From IMG/VR virus record IMGVR_UViG_3300042294_003815, positions 1-26,596 of that record: a stretch of 26,596 bases of DNA. One strand, written 5' to 3'. Of this stretch, positions 15,733 through 22,662 are shown piece after piece; position 1 is the stretch's first letter; the number at the start of each line of letters is the position of its first letter. Source of the DNA: a virus. The notes under the pieces are model-generated. The model did not search any database, was not told the origin of the DNA, and saw only the letters and a program-made list of their open reading frames with translations. Position numbers and translations under genes: made by a program.

Positions 15733-15778
15733 ATATTATATGTATAATAGACAAACTAGTTTTATTAAATAAAAATTT
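15733..15778 (+). promoter_or_regulatory. A/T-rich leader of the gp26-like gene, possible promoter
   Basis: After the terminator, 46 A/T-rich bases contain TATAAT at 15743-15748, 30 bases before the ATG, and TTATATTATA at 15731-15740, also present before the 88-residue gene (5411-5420). The ATATTTATAATAAAAT element is absent. Because transcription should stop at the terminator, some promoter is needed here unless read-through supplies this gene. Confidence 0.4.
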
Positions 15779-16504
15779 ATGAGCGAATTTAAAATTCCAA
15801 CCGAAATGGTTGAACTACCTTCAAAAGGTTTATTATACCCCGAAGGAAATCCTTTAAGAGAAGGAAAAGTAGAAATGAAATACATGACTGCTAAAGAAGA
15901 AGATATTCTTACTAACCAATCCTACATCAAACAAGGCATTGTACTAGATAAACTATTACAATCTCTTATTGTAACTAAAATCAATTATAATGATTTAATT
16001 GTAGGTGATAAAAATGCACTTATGGTTGCCTCTCGTGTTTTAGGTTACGGTAAAGATTATGATTTTGTTTATGATGGTGAATCTTATGTGATTGATTTAT
16101 CTACTATTGAAAATAAACCTTTTGATAAATCTTTAATTACAGAAGGAGTAAACGAATTTTCTTATACGTTACCCAATTCAGGGATTAATTTAACTTTTAA
16201 AATCCTTACAAATAGTGATGATAAAAAAATTGATGCCGAACTAGCTGGTTTAAAGAAGATTAATAAAGATTCTTCACCCGAATTATCTACACGCTTAAAA
16301 TACATCATTACCTCAATTGAAGGTGATAGAGAAGCTAAAACTATTCGTGAATTTGTAGATAATCATTTACTAGCTCGTGATTCAAGACTACTTAGAGAAT
16401 ACATCCGTCAAGTTCAACCTGATGTTGATTTAACATTTATTACAAATAGCGGTGAGGAGGTCGCTATCCCAGTGAACCTGAGCTTTTTTTGGCCTGACGC
16501 CTGA
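15779..16504 (+). CDS. gp26: gp26-like tail/baseplate assembly protein (0-frame product of a probable frameshift pair)
   Basis: A 241-residue protein resembling T4 gp26-type baseplate hub proteins: VELPSKGLLYPEGNPL near the N-terminus, then GKVEMKYMTAKEEDILTNQSYIKQGIVLDKLLQSLIV, a double-psi-like middle, and the C-terminal NLSFFWPDA. T4 gp26 is 208 residues. Its position between tube and tape measure is where most long-tailed phages keep the tail assembly chaperone pair (lambda G/GT type). In agreement with that, the next reading frame is open across the T7 run at 16484-16490, so a +1 shift would yield a 334-residue fusion. Codons near the end (GAG GAG GTC ... GTG AAC CTG AGC) are G+C-rich, unlike the rest. 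It begins after a terminator with its own A/T-rich leader. Confidence 0.85.
   Translation: MSEFKIPTEMVELPSKGLLYPEGNPLREGKVEMKYMTAKEEDILTNQSYIKQGIVLDKLLQSLIVTKINYNDLIVGDKNALMVASRVLGYGKDYDFVYDGESYVIDLSTIENKPFDKSLITEGVNEFSYTLPNSGINLTFKILTNSDDKKIDAELAGLKKINKDSSPELSTRLKYIITSIEGDREAKTIREFVDNHLLARDSRLLREYIRQVQPDVDLTFITNSGEEVAIPVNLSFFWPDA
16482..16504 (+). other. Probable programmed frameshift window (+1 or -2), T7 slippery run
   Basis: The downstream frame is open from just after TGA at 16479-16481; the upstream frame ends at TGA 16502-16504. The 23 shared bases contain CTTTTTTTGG. In frame 0 the codons are AGC TTT TTT TGG. A P-site TTT can slip +1 onto TTT again, then read GGC CTG ACG CCT GAA, joining 237 residues to 97 residues (GLTPEIAPQVR plus the 86-residue open frame). 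A -2 slip would give the same with one extra Phe. AGGAGG at 16455-16460 lies 23 bases upstream. Confidence 0.65.
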
Positions 16505-16523
16505 AATAGCACCACAAGTAAGA

Positions 16524-16784
16524 ATGAATTTATTCACTCAAATCCATGAAATAATATTTCATGGTAAGGGTGGTTATGACTGGAATACAGTCTATTCAAT
16601 GCCTATATGGCTAAGGAAGTTTACTTTCTTTAAAATACAAGAATTTTATAGCGAAGAATCTAAATCAGCTGAACAAGCAGGACAAGGTAAAAATAAAATT
16701 ACTGCGGTTGACCCATCAGGTAAGGTAAATACCCCAGCATTTATGGGCGCCTCTAAAGCATACAATAAAACAAGTTATAAATAA
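16524..16784 (+). CDS. Downstream partner of the gp26-like protein (86 aa, or 97-residue extension after frameshift)
   Basis: An 86-residue open frame starting at ATG 16524, in the +1 frame relative to the gp26-like gene. The same frame is open back to 16482, so it may be translated mainly as the C-terminal extension of the gp26-like protein. The conserved-looking core is MNLFTQIHEIIFHGKGGYDWNTVYSMPIWLRKFTFFKIQEFYSEE. The rest is polar and probably disordered, ending SGKVNTPAFMGASKAYNKTSYK. Small proteins of this type follow gp26 homologues in marine T4-like phages, as I recall (unverified). In lambda-type logic the extension (T domain) would hold the tube protein while the G part binds the tape measure. 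There is no Shine-Dalgarno sequence before ATG 16524. The tape-measure gene starts 37 bases after the stop. Confidence 0.75.
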   Translation: MNLFTQIHEIIFHGKGGYDWNTVYSMPIWLRKFTFFKIQEFYSEESKSAEQAGQGKNKITAVDPSGKVNTPAFMGASKAYNKTSYK

Positions 16785-16788
16785 AAAC

Positions 16789-16813
16789 ATATTTATCTAA
16801 TATTTATAATAAA
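16789..16813 (+). promoter_or_regulatory. Candidate late promoter of the tape-measure gene, with a tandem half copy
   Basis: ATATTTATCTA (16789-16799) is followed directly by ATATTTATAATAAA (16800-16813), the latter matching the first 14 bases of the element before the sheath and tube genes. The ATG follows 8 bases later, so the leader would be very short. The last A of the element starts a minimal frame ATG CTT TAG (16813-16821) just before the true start at 16822. Confidence 0.6.
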
Positions 16814-16821
16814 TGCTTTAG

Positions 16822-19599
16822 ATGACCAACGATCCAAAACAACAATTAGCTGAGCTAGAAGATCTTAGAAAGAAGTACGAACAACTTACTAAGCAGCAGG
16901 CTGCTTCATTTGATACGTCTACCCCTCTAAAAATGAAGGCTGCGATTCAAAGTATGACTGCTGCTTTAGACGAGGCTAAAGATAGGATTTCTGAACTTTC
17001 TGAAGGATTTAAAGGAATATATGATCTTAATGTTGCTATATTAAGTGAATTAAAAAAAGGTTATGATGCTACTAGTTTAGCTACTAAAGCTCAAAATAAA
17101 CTTCTTGATATTAGTCAAAAATTAAAATATGATCAACAAGGGTTAGCAGATTTAAATAAAAAACAATTATTAGCTATACAGGCTAAACAAAAAATAGCTG
17201 AACAAGATTTTAGAGAACAAGCTGAAAGATTAGCTAAAGAAAAAATTGGACTTAATTATGCTAATAGTTTCAATGTAGCTACAATTGAAAAATTAAAATT
17301 ACAAGGTAAAATTAATGATCAAGAAGAAGCTATATTAAGAGCCGCTACTGAATCATACCAAAATAATTTTGATACAAATTTTCTTTTAGAAAAACGTATT
17401 AAACAAGAAGAAAGAATAGAAGAATTAATGGGTTTGGGGGGTGTTATTCTTAAAGGAATTGAACAAACCCTTAGTAAAATCGGTTTAGGTGGTTTAGCTA
17501 GCTCTTTAGGTTTAGATAGTGCATTAGAAAAAATGCGTGAATTATCTAAAGAAATTGAAGAAGCTAGTGGTGCTACTCTTTCTTTTGCTGATAAAATTAA
17601 AGTACTTAGAACAGGTTTTACTGAAATTAAAGATAATGTTAGAGAATCTTTAACCGATCCTTTAAGTATAGGCATATTCTTAGCCACTCAAATAACTGAT
17701 GCATTCTTATCCGTAGATAAATCTACAGGTGAATTAGCTAAAAATTTTGGTATTTCTTATGAAGCAGCCTCAGGTTTATCAGATGAATTAAATACAGCGG
17801 CTAATGCTTCTTATTTACTTAATGTTAACACTCAGGGTTTAACAGAAGCTTTTATAACTTTAAATAATCAATTTGGAACTTTTGCTCAAATTAGTGACGA
17901 AGCTTTAATTACATTTACAAGATTAACTAAAGAGGCTGGATTATCTGCGGAATCAGCAGGTATGTTATTTAGAACTACAGTATTAACTGGTAAAGAAGTA
18001 GAAGGTACAACTAAAGAATTTTTAGGTGAAGCCACAGCTTTAGCAAATGCTAATGGAATTGCTTTAAATCAAAAACAAATACTAGAAGAAGTAAAAAATA
18101 CATCTCAAGCTACTTTACTTTCTTTAGGGGGTCAACCCGCTAAAATAGCAGAAGCTATAGTGCAAGCTAAATTATTAGGTGTTAATTTACAACAGGTAGA
18201 AGGAATAGCTAGTTCTTTACTTCAATTTGAATCTTCTATATCAGCTGAACTAGAGGCTGAACTATTAACTGGTAAAAACCTTAACCTAGAAAGAGCAAGA
18301 TTAGCAGCTATCAATAATGATTTAGCAACTGTAGCTGAAGAAATTGCTAAACAAGTAGGAACAGCAGCTGAATTTACTGCTAGAAATGTTATTCAACAGG
18401 AAGCATTAGCTAAATCTGTTGGAATGACTCGTGAAGACTTAGCTAAATCTTTAATCGAAAGAGAAGCATTAGTTAAATTATCAGGAGTTGAAGGTAAAAC
18501 CGCTCAAGAAAGATTTAATAATTTAGTTAAAGAAGTAGGTTTAGAAGAAGCTAAAAAACAATTAGGTGATGAAACTTTAGCTAATCAATTAGCAGGCCAA
18601 TCAATCCAAGAAAGATTTACAGCTTCTATAGAAAAATTAAAAGAAGTATTTGTATCTTTAGCTGAACCTTTAATACCTGTATTAAATATATTTGCTCAAA
18701 TTGCTGAAATAATAGCTCCTATAGCAGGTTATATAGGACAAATAGTAAAATGGACTGCACAATTAGGGAAATATCTTATTCCAATATATGGTTTATATAA
18801 AGGAATTCAAGTTGTACAATTAGCAGGTTTAGCTGTAAATAGAGCTAATTATGCTTTAAAGGCTCTTCAAATGGGGCAAGAAGCTTTTATAACTCGTGAA
18901 AAAGGAGTTCAAGGGATTATGGACAAGCAAAGTTTCCTTGTTAGAGTAGCTTACAATGCCCAATTATTAGCTGGATTACTTAGAGAACAAGGTATAGTAG
19001 GTATAAAAACTTTTGCTTTATCGTTAGATGAAAAAAGTCTTAGAAGAAAAATTATTTTAAAAAGTTATGAATTAGGTGAATTAGCCGTAGCTAGATTAAA
19101 ATCTTTCTTTGGAAAACAAGAATTAACTAATGAAATTAAAACCCAAGCTGTTAAAAAAGCTGGACTCCGAAAATCTCTAGCAGATATGATTATGAAAGCT
19201 TACACCTCAGCTGCAGCAGCCCCAGTTATAGGATGGATTTTGGGTGGTGTTGCTGCGGCAGCTGCTGCGGCTATAGGTTATAAATTCTTACAAGGTAATG
19301 ACGTTATATCTCAAGGATATGGTAAACGTACTCTTATGGCTCCTGAAGGCGCTATCCAACTAAACGATAAAGATACAGTAATAGCAGGTACTGATTTAGG
19401 AGGAGGTACCCAACAATCCTCTGGTGGTAGTTCTGTAAACATGGCTCCTTTAGTTGCTGAATTACAAGCTATTAAAACTCTACTTAATACAGTATTAAAT
19501 AAAGAAGGTACTATCAGCATTAATGGCACTACTGTGGCTACTGCTATTTATCCTGACATTCAAAGAATGTCTAGATTAAAAGACTTTAAAACTCAATAA
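16822..19599 (+). CDS. Tail tape measure protein
   Basis: A 925-residue protein, predicted to set tail length and to be ejected ahead of the DNA. The first about 220 residues are long amphipathic helices with coiled-coil character. Hydrophobic segments occur at roughly 280-300 (SIGIFLATQITDAFL), 615-645 (LIPVLNIFAQIAEIIAPIAGYIGQI) and 795-820 (APVIGWILGGVAAAAAAAIGYKFL), as expected for a protein that may insert in the host membrane. The C-terminal GYGKRTLMAPEGAIQLNDKDTVIAGTDL is a motif I associate with tape-measure C-termini in related phages. No cysteine is visible. At about 0.15 nm per helical residue it would specify a tail of about 140 nm. It lies after the probable chaperone pair, as usual. 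The start at 16822 is forced, because the only nearby upstream in-frame ATG is followed by a stop. Confidence 0.88.
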   Translation: MTNDPKQQLAELEDLRKKYEQLTKQQAASFDTSTPLKMKAAIQSMTAALDEAKDRISELSEGFKGIYDLNVAILSELKKGYDATSLATKAQNKLLDISQKLKYDQQGLADLNKKQLLAIQAKQKIAEQDFREQAERLAKEKIGLNYANSFNVATIEKLKLQGKINDQEEAILRAATESYQNNFDTNFLLEKRIKQEERIEELMGLGGVILKGIEQTLSKIGLGGLASSLGLDSALEKMRELSKEIEEASGATLSFADKIKVLRTGFTEIKDNVRESLTDPLSIGIFLATQITDAFLSVDKSTGELAKNFGISYEAASGLSDELNTAANASYLLNVNTQGLTEAFITLNNQFGTFAQISDEALITFTRLTKEAGLSAESAGMLFRTTVLTGKEVEGTTKEFLGEATALANANGIALNQKQILEEVKNTSQATLLSLGGQPAKIAEAIVQAKLLGVNLQQVEGIASSLLQFESSISAELEAELLTGKNLNLERARLAAINNDLATVAEEIAKQVGTAAEFTARNVIQQEALAKSVGMTREDLAKSLIEREALVKLSGVEGKTAQERFNNLVKEVGLEEAKKQLGDETLANQLAGQSIQERFTASIEKLKEVFVSLAEPLIPVLNIFAQIAEIIAPIAGYIGQIVKWTAQLGKYLIPIYGLYKGIQVVQLAGLAVNRANYALKALQMGQEAFITREKGVQGIMDKQSFLVRVAYNAQLLAGLLREQGIVGIKTFALSLDEKSLRRKIILKSYELGELAVARLKSFFGKQELTNEIKTQAVKKAGLRKSLADMIMKAYTSAAAAPVIGWILGGVAAAAAAAIGYKFLQGNDVISQGYGKRTLMAPEGAIQLNDKDTVIAGTDLGGGTQQSSGGSSVNMAPLVAELQAIKTLLNTVLNKEGTISINGTTVATAIYPDIQRMSRLKDFKTQ

Positions 19600-19605
19600 T
19601 TTTTA

Positions 19606-19621
19606 ATATTTATAATAAAAT
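19606..19621 (+). promoter_or_regulatory. Candidate late promoter of the 90-aa structural gene
   Basis: ATATTTATAATAAAAT, identical to the sheath and tube copies, 15 bases before the ATG at 19637 and directly after the tape-measure stop (19599). It probably starts the baseplate transcript, because the following genes to 26467 are tightly spaced and lack further copies. Confidence 0.65.
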
Positions 19622-19636
19622 CTTAAATTAATAAAC

Positions 19637-19909
19637 ATGGGACTATTAGATAAATTAACAATACAAGGTTCTAACTTAACACCCTATGATGGTAAAACTC
19701 CAAAAGTTAATCCACTAGCTACTAAGCAATCTAAATTACATGCTGATGGTAATCAAGCAGGATATTCTTTAGACGGTTCAGCAGCTTCTATTGTTTCTAA
19801 TGATTATACTGCGTATGATGATGGATACAATAATGCTTTACCACAACCATCACAGCTAGACCTTAACGGAAAAACTCCTTCTAAGTATTTAGACAATCCT
19901 CCAGGATAA
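19637..19909 (+). CDS. Small probable virion protein (90 aa)
   Basis: A 90-residue protein of unknown function. It starts MGLLDKLTIQGSNLTPYDGKTPKVNP and is rich in Gly, Asn, Pro and Ser with little predicted helix. DGKTPKVNP near the start and NGKTPSKYL near the end are similar short motifs. It follows the tape-measure gene, has its own copy of the candidate late promoter, and is 6 bases from the next structural gene. I recall similarly built small proteins beside tail genes in uncultured phages, always unnamed. A role in the tail-baseplate junction is possible but not shown. Confidence 0.75.
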   Translation: MGLLDKLTIQGSNLTPYDGKTPKVNPLATKQSKLHADGNQAGYSLDGSAASIVSNDYTAYDDGYNNALPQPSQLDLNGKTPSKYLDNPPG

Positions 19910-19915
19910 TATTAA

Positions 19916-22354
19916 ATGCCTTTAGTAGATTTAGTAACCGATCTTAAAAGCCTCAAGTACGGTAAGGATACCCCTGGAGGCGGATATAGTGGACAACCCT
20001 ATATCCAGGCTAAGATTCCAGATGGTTTAGAACCAAAATCTCCTGACTTTATTTTAAGGGGGGGTTACTTAACTGTAGGAGATTCTTTAACAGATATCAA
20101 AAGACTAACTAAAATGTTTTTTGATTTAAAGTCTCCTAACGGACTATTTTTTATTGCTAAACAAAACGTTTTATCTAATTCAGCTGCTCGTACTCAAACA
20201 AGTGGTGTATTAAATGAAGGTATTTATACTCCACTAAACACATTAGCTCAAGCGGGTGTTATAGCTTTTGGGGGTCACCTAAATAAACAAGGAATAAACC
20301 CATTTGCTCAAACAGGAGCTTATGCCCCCAATGAATATCTCTATTATAATAAAATAAATAAAGATAATTTAGATTGGATAAACTCTGGAGGAGCTACGTC
20401 ACTAGATAATAGATTATTTGCTTTATACGAATCTCGAATTTTAAATAATGAAATTGGGGGTTACGCTAAACCTAATAATATTAACGTTGAACTAAAAAAT
20501 ACAATATTAACTTATAGAGGAGGACCTGGTTCTATATTGGGTGTAGGTCAAACAGACATTAGATTTGAAGATAATGGTAATAAAAGAACTGGTGTAAATA
20601 ACGTACAACTTATTAATTCTGGATTCTTTGGAAAAAAACAACAACTTCCAATCCCAGGAACTCCTTTCTTTATTAATGTAATTGAAACCCCGAAAAATCC
20701 ATCTGCTGGTAATTTTGATGTTTTTAAAAGACCTAATAGCAGAACAACTAGTTTATTTATATCTCCTTATGGAGTTAGTAATGCCTATGAATTATCTACA
20801 GATCAACTATTACCTCAAGGTCCTAATGGGTCTGGGTCTATAAGTATTGATGGAGGATATACTTTTAACCCTAGCTTTGCTTATAACATTTATAACCCAG
20901 GTACATTAACTCCTTATGACCCAGTAGTAAATAGCCAAAAGATAAGGCCTAATAGTAGAACAACTAGTTTATTTATATCTCCTTATGGAGTTAGTAATGC
21001 CTATGAATCAGCTACAGGTCAACTATTACCCCAAGATTCTAACGGATCGGGATCTATAAGTATTGATGGAGGATATACTTTTGATCCTAGTTTTTATAAT
21101 AATGTTTATAATCCAGGTACATTAACTCCTTATGATCCAGTAGTAAATAGTCAAAAGATTTTAAAATCTGTTTTTAATGTTACTCAATCTGTAGCTGAAG
21201 GTGGTTTAAAAATTGATCCTGAAAAACTTTGGATTAAATCCCCTGAATACGATCCACCTGCTACTAATGTAAACACTCCTCAAAGTTCATCTTTTGCAAT
21301 TTCTAATACAGGTATAATTGAACGTCAAAGTGTTTATACTTATAATAAAGCTTTAATAGAAAGTTCTAATGTAAACCGATCTTCAGGTGATCATTTATCT
21401 CCTAAAACACAAGATTTTAGAGCGGTATTAAGAAAAAAATTAGGAGAAACCACAGTAGAAGCTAAAAAAGCTACAGCTTTAGGTGCTACACCTAAATCTC
21501 TTTCTTATGATGTAGGTGAAAACCAAACAATCGAAGGTAGAGTTAATTTAGGGGACCCCGGAGCTAGATCAGGTAAAGATTATTCTTCATATACTAAAGG
21601 TATATCATATTCAGGCCCAGTCGCAGCATTAGATAAAATTAATGCTCTAAGAGTTTATACTAGTTATGGTGAAGGACCTAAAACTGGTCCTGAAGTAGAT
21701 GATTTAATTACTTTTAGAATAGGTACTCTTTCAAATCTTAGCCCTGATATAGTTGATTATATACATTTTAGGGCATTTTTAGATAGTTTTACAGATTCTT
21801 ACACAGGAGATTGGAGTGGGTATAATTATTTAGGTAGAGGTGAAAAATTTTATACTTATAATGGATTTGATAGAAAAATATCCCTAAGTTTTAAAGCTGC
21901 TGCTCAATCAAAACAAGAGCTTATTCCAATGTATAAAAAGTTAAACTTTTTAGCATCAAACTTAGCCCCAGATTATAGTCAAAATGGCTATATGAAAGGA
22001 TGTTTTGTAACTTTAACAGTTGGTGGATATCTCTATGAGCAGCCAGGATTTATTACTAGCTTATCATACGATATAATAACGGAAATGCCTTGGGAAATAG
22101 CTATAAACGACACTGATAGAGATCAAGATCCAACAGTTAAACAATTATCTCATATGGTTAAAATAAATTCATTTGACTTTACCCCAATTCATAACTTTAT
22201 ACCACAAAAATTCGAATTAGGACCAGGTACAAATAATCAAGATCCTCTTATAGGAGATCAACAATATATTGCTTTAGCTAATCCTAATAATGGACTTACT
22301 AATTGGGGTGCTGAAAATGTGGAACTTTATCCTAGTGTAAACGGAATTTTTTAA
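19916..22354 (+). CDS. Large baseplate-type structural protein with a duplicated 72-residue segment
   Basis: An 812-residue protein that I cannot place in a named family. The N-terminal third (GGGYSGQPYIQAKIPDG) and the C-terminal region (about residues 610-790: FTDSYTGDWSGYNYLGRGEKFYTYNGF, then RKISLSFKAAAQSKQELIPMYKKLNFLAS, then GYLYEQPGFITSLSYDI) look like a structural baseplate component. The C-terminal part recalls tube-initiator or baseplate cap proteins such as T4 gp48/gp54, as a weak inference. Residues 272-343 and 344-415 are a direct tandem duplication (63 of 72 identical). A seven-G run lies at 20058-20064 (codons AGG GGG GGT). It sits between the 90-residue protein and the gp53-like protein, 5 bases before the latter. 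Confidence 0.7.
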   Translation: MPLVDLVTDLKSLKYGKDTPGGGYSGQPYIQAKIPDGLEPKSPDFILRGGYLTVGDSLTDIKRLTKMFFDLKSPNGLFFIAKQNVLSNSAARTQTSGVLNEGIYTPLNTLAQAGVIAFGGHLNKQGINPFAQTGAYAPNEYLYYNKINKDNLDWINSGGATSLDNRLFALYESRILNNEIGGYAKPNNINVELKNTILTYRGGPGSILGVGQTDIRFEDNGNKRTGVNNVQLINSGFFGKKQQLPIPGTPFFINVIETPKNPSAGNFDVFKRPNSRTTSLFISPYGVSNAYELSTDQLLPQGPNGSGSISIDGGYTFNPSFAYNIYNPGTLTPYDPVVNSQKIRPNSRTTSLFISPYGVSNAYESATGQLLPQDSNGSGSISIDGGYTFDPSFYNNVYNPGTLTPYDPVVNSQKILKSVFNVTQSVAEGGLKIDPEKLWIKSPEYDPPATNVNTPQSSSFAISNTGIIERQSVYTYNKALIESSNVNRSSGDHLSPKTQDFRAVLRKKLGETTVEAKKATALGATPKSLSYDVGENQTIEGRVNLGDPGARSGKDYSSYTKGISYSGPVAALDKINALRVYTSYGEGPKTGPEVDDLITFRIGTLSNLSPDIVDYIHFRAFLDSFTDSYTGDWSGYNYLGRGEKFYTYNGFDRKISLSFKAAAQSKQELIPMYKKLNFLASNLAPDYSQNGYMKGCFVTLTVGGYLYEQPGFITSLSYDIITEMPWEIAINDTDRDQDPTVKQLSHMVKINSFDFTPIHNFIPQKFELGPGTNNQDPLIGDQQYIALANPNNGLTNWGAENVELYPSVNGIF
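20729..21160 (+). repeat. Tandem 216-bp (72-residue) coding duplication
   Basis: Unit 1 is 20729-20944 and unit 2 is 20945-21160, exactly 216 bases each with no spacer. Both encode a unit starting RPNSRTTSLFISPYGVSNAYE and ending YNPGTLTPYDPVVNSQKI; I count 9 amino-acid differences. Silent differences are also present, so the event is not brand new. The units keep the frame and probably form two copies of a small domain. Confidence 0.95.
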
Positions 22355-22359
22355 TTTAA

Positions 22360-22662
22360 ATGAATAGATATCGAAATATTCCTATAATTAGAAGTACTAC
22401 TAGTAAACAAATGTATGCTACTTCTCGCTATCCCGAAATACCTTTATCCTCGGATGATATCTATGTTTATACTACTCAAGGAGATAGATATGATATATTA
22501 GCTCTTCAATATTATAGTAATTCTTCTTTATGGTGGATTATAGCTATAGCAAACCCTAATACAGGACTTAATTCATTAGTTATTCCAGAAGGTATCCAAA
22601 TTAGAATCCCTAGCGATTATACTAGCGTTATTACCCAATTTAATTTAATAAATCAGTTATGA
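22360..22662 (+). CDS. gp53: Baseplate wedge protein gp53-like (LysM-like)
   Basis: A 100-residue protein resembling the C-terminal LysM-like part of T4 gp53, the wedge protein that closes the baseplate ring. The region SDDIYVYTTQGDRYDILALQYYSNSSLWWIIAIANPNTG, followed by LVIPEGIQIRIPSDY, matches the LysM-type pattern (Y.V..GDR.D.LA..YYG...LWW.IA.AN......L..G..LRIP). T4 gp53 is 196 residues, so this is a short form, as is common in simpler myoviruses. The start is an ATG without Shine-Dalgarno sequence. Its TGA stop overlaps the hub gene start by 4 bases (ATGA), suggesting coupled translation of two baseplate parts. Confidence 0.78.
   Translation: MNRYRNIPIIRSTTSKQMYATSRYPEIPLSSDDIYVYTTQGDRYDILALQYYSNSSLWWIIAIANPNTGLNSLVIPEGIQIRIPSDYTSVITQFNLINQL

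Noticed and set aside
16482-16504. A standard -1 frameshift at the T7 run
   Set aside because: The -1 frame does not match the downstream gene. Codon phase shows that the partner frame is +1 (equivalent to -2).
16813-16821. Earlier in-frame start for the tape-measure gene
   Set aside because: ATG CTT is followed by TAG, so it cannot extend the protein.
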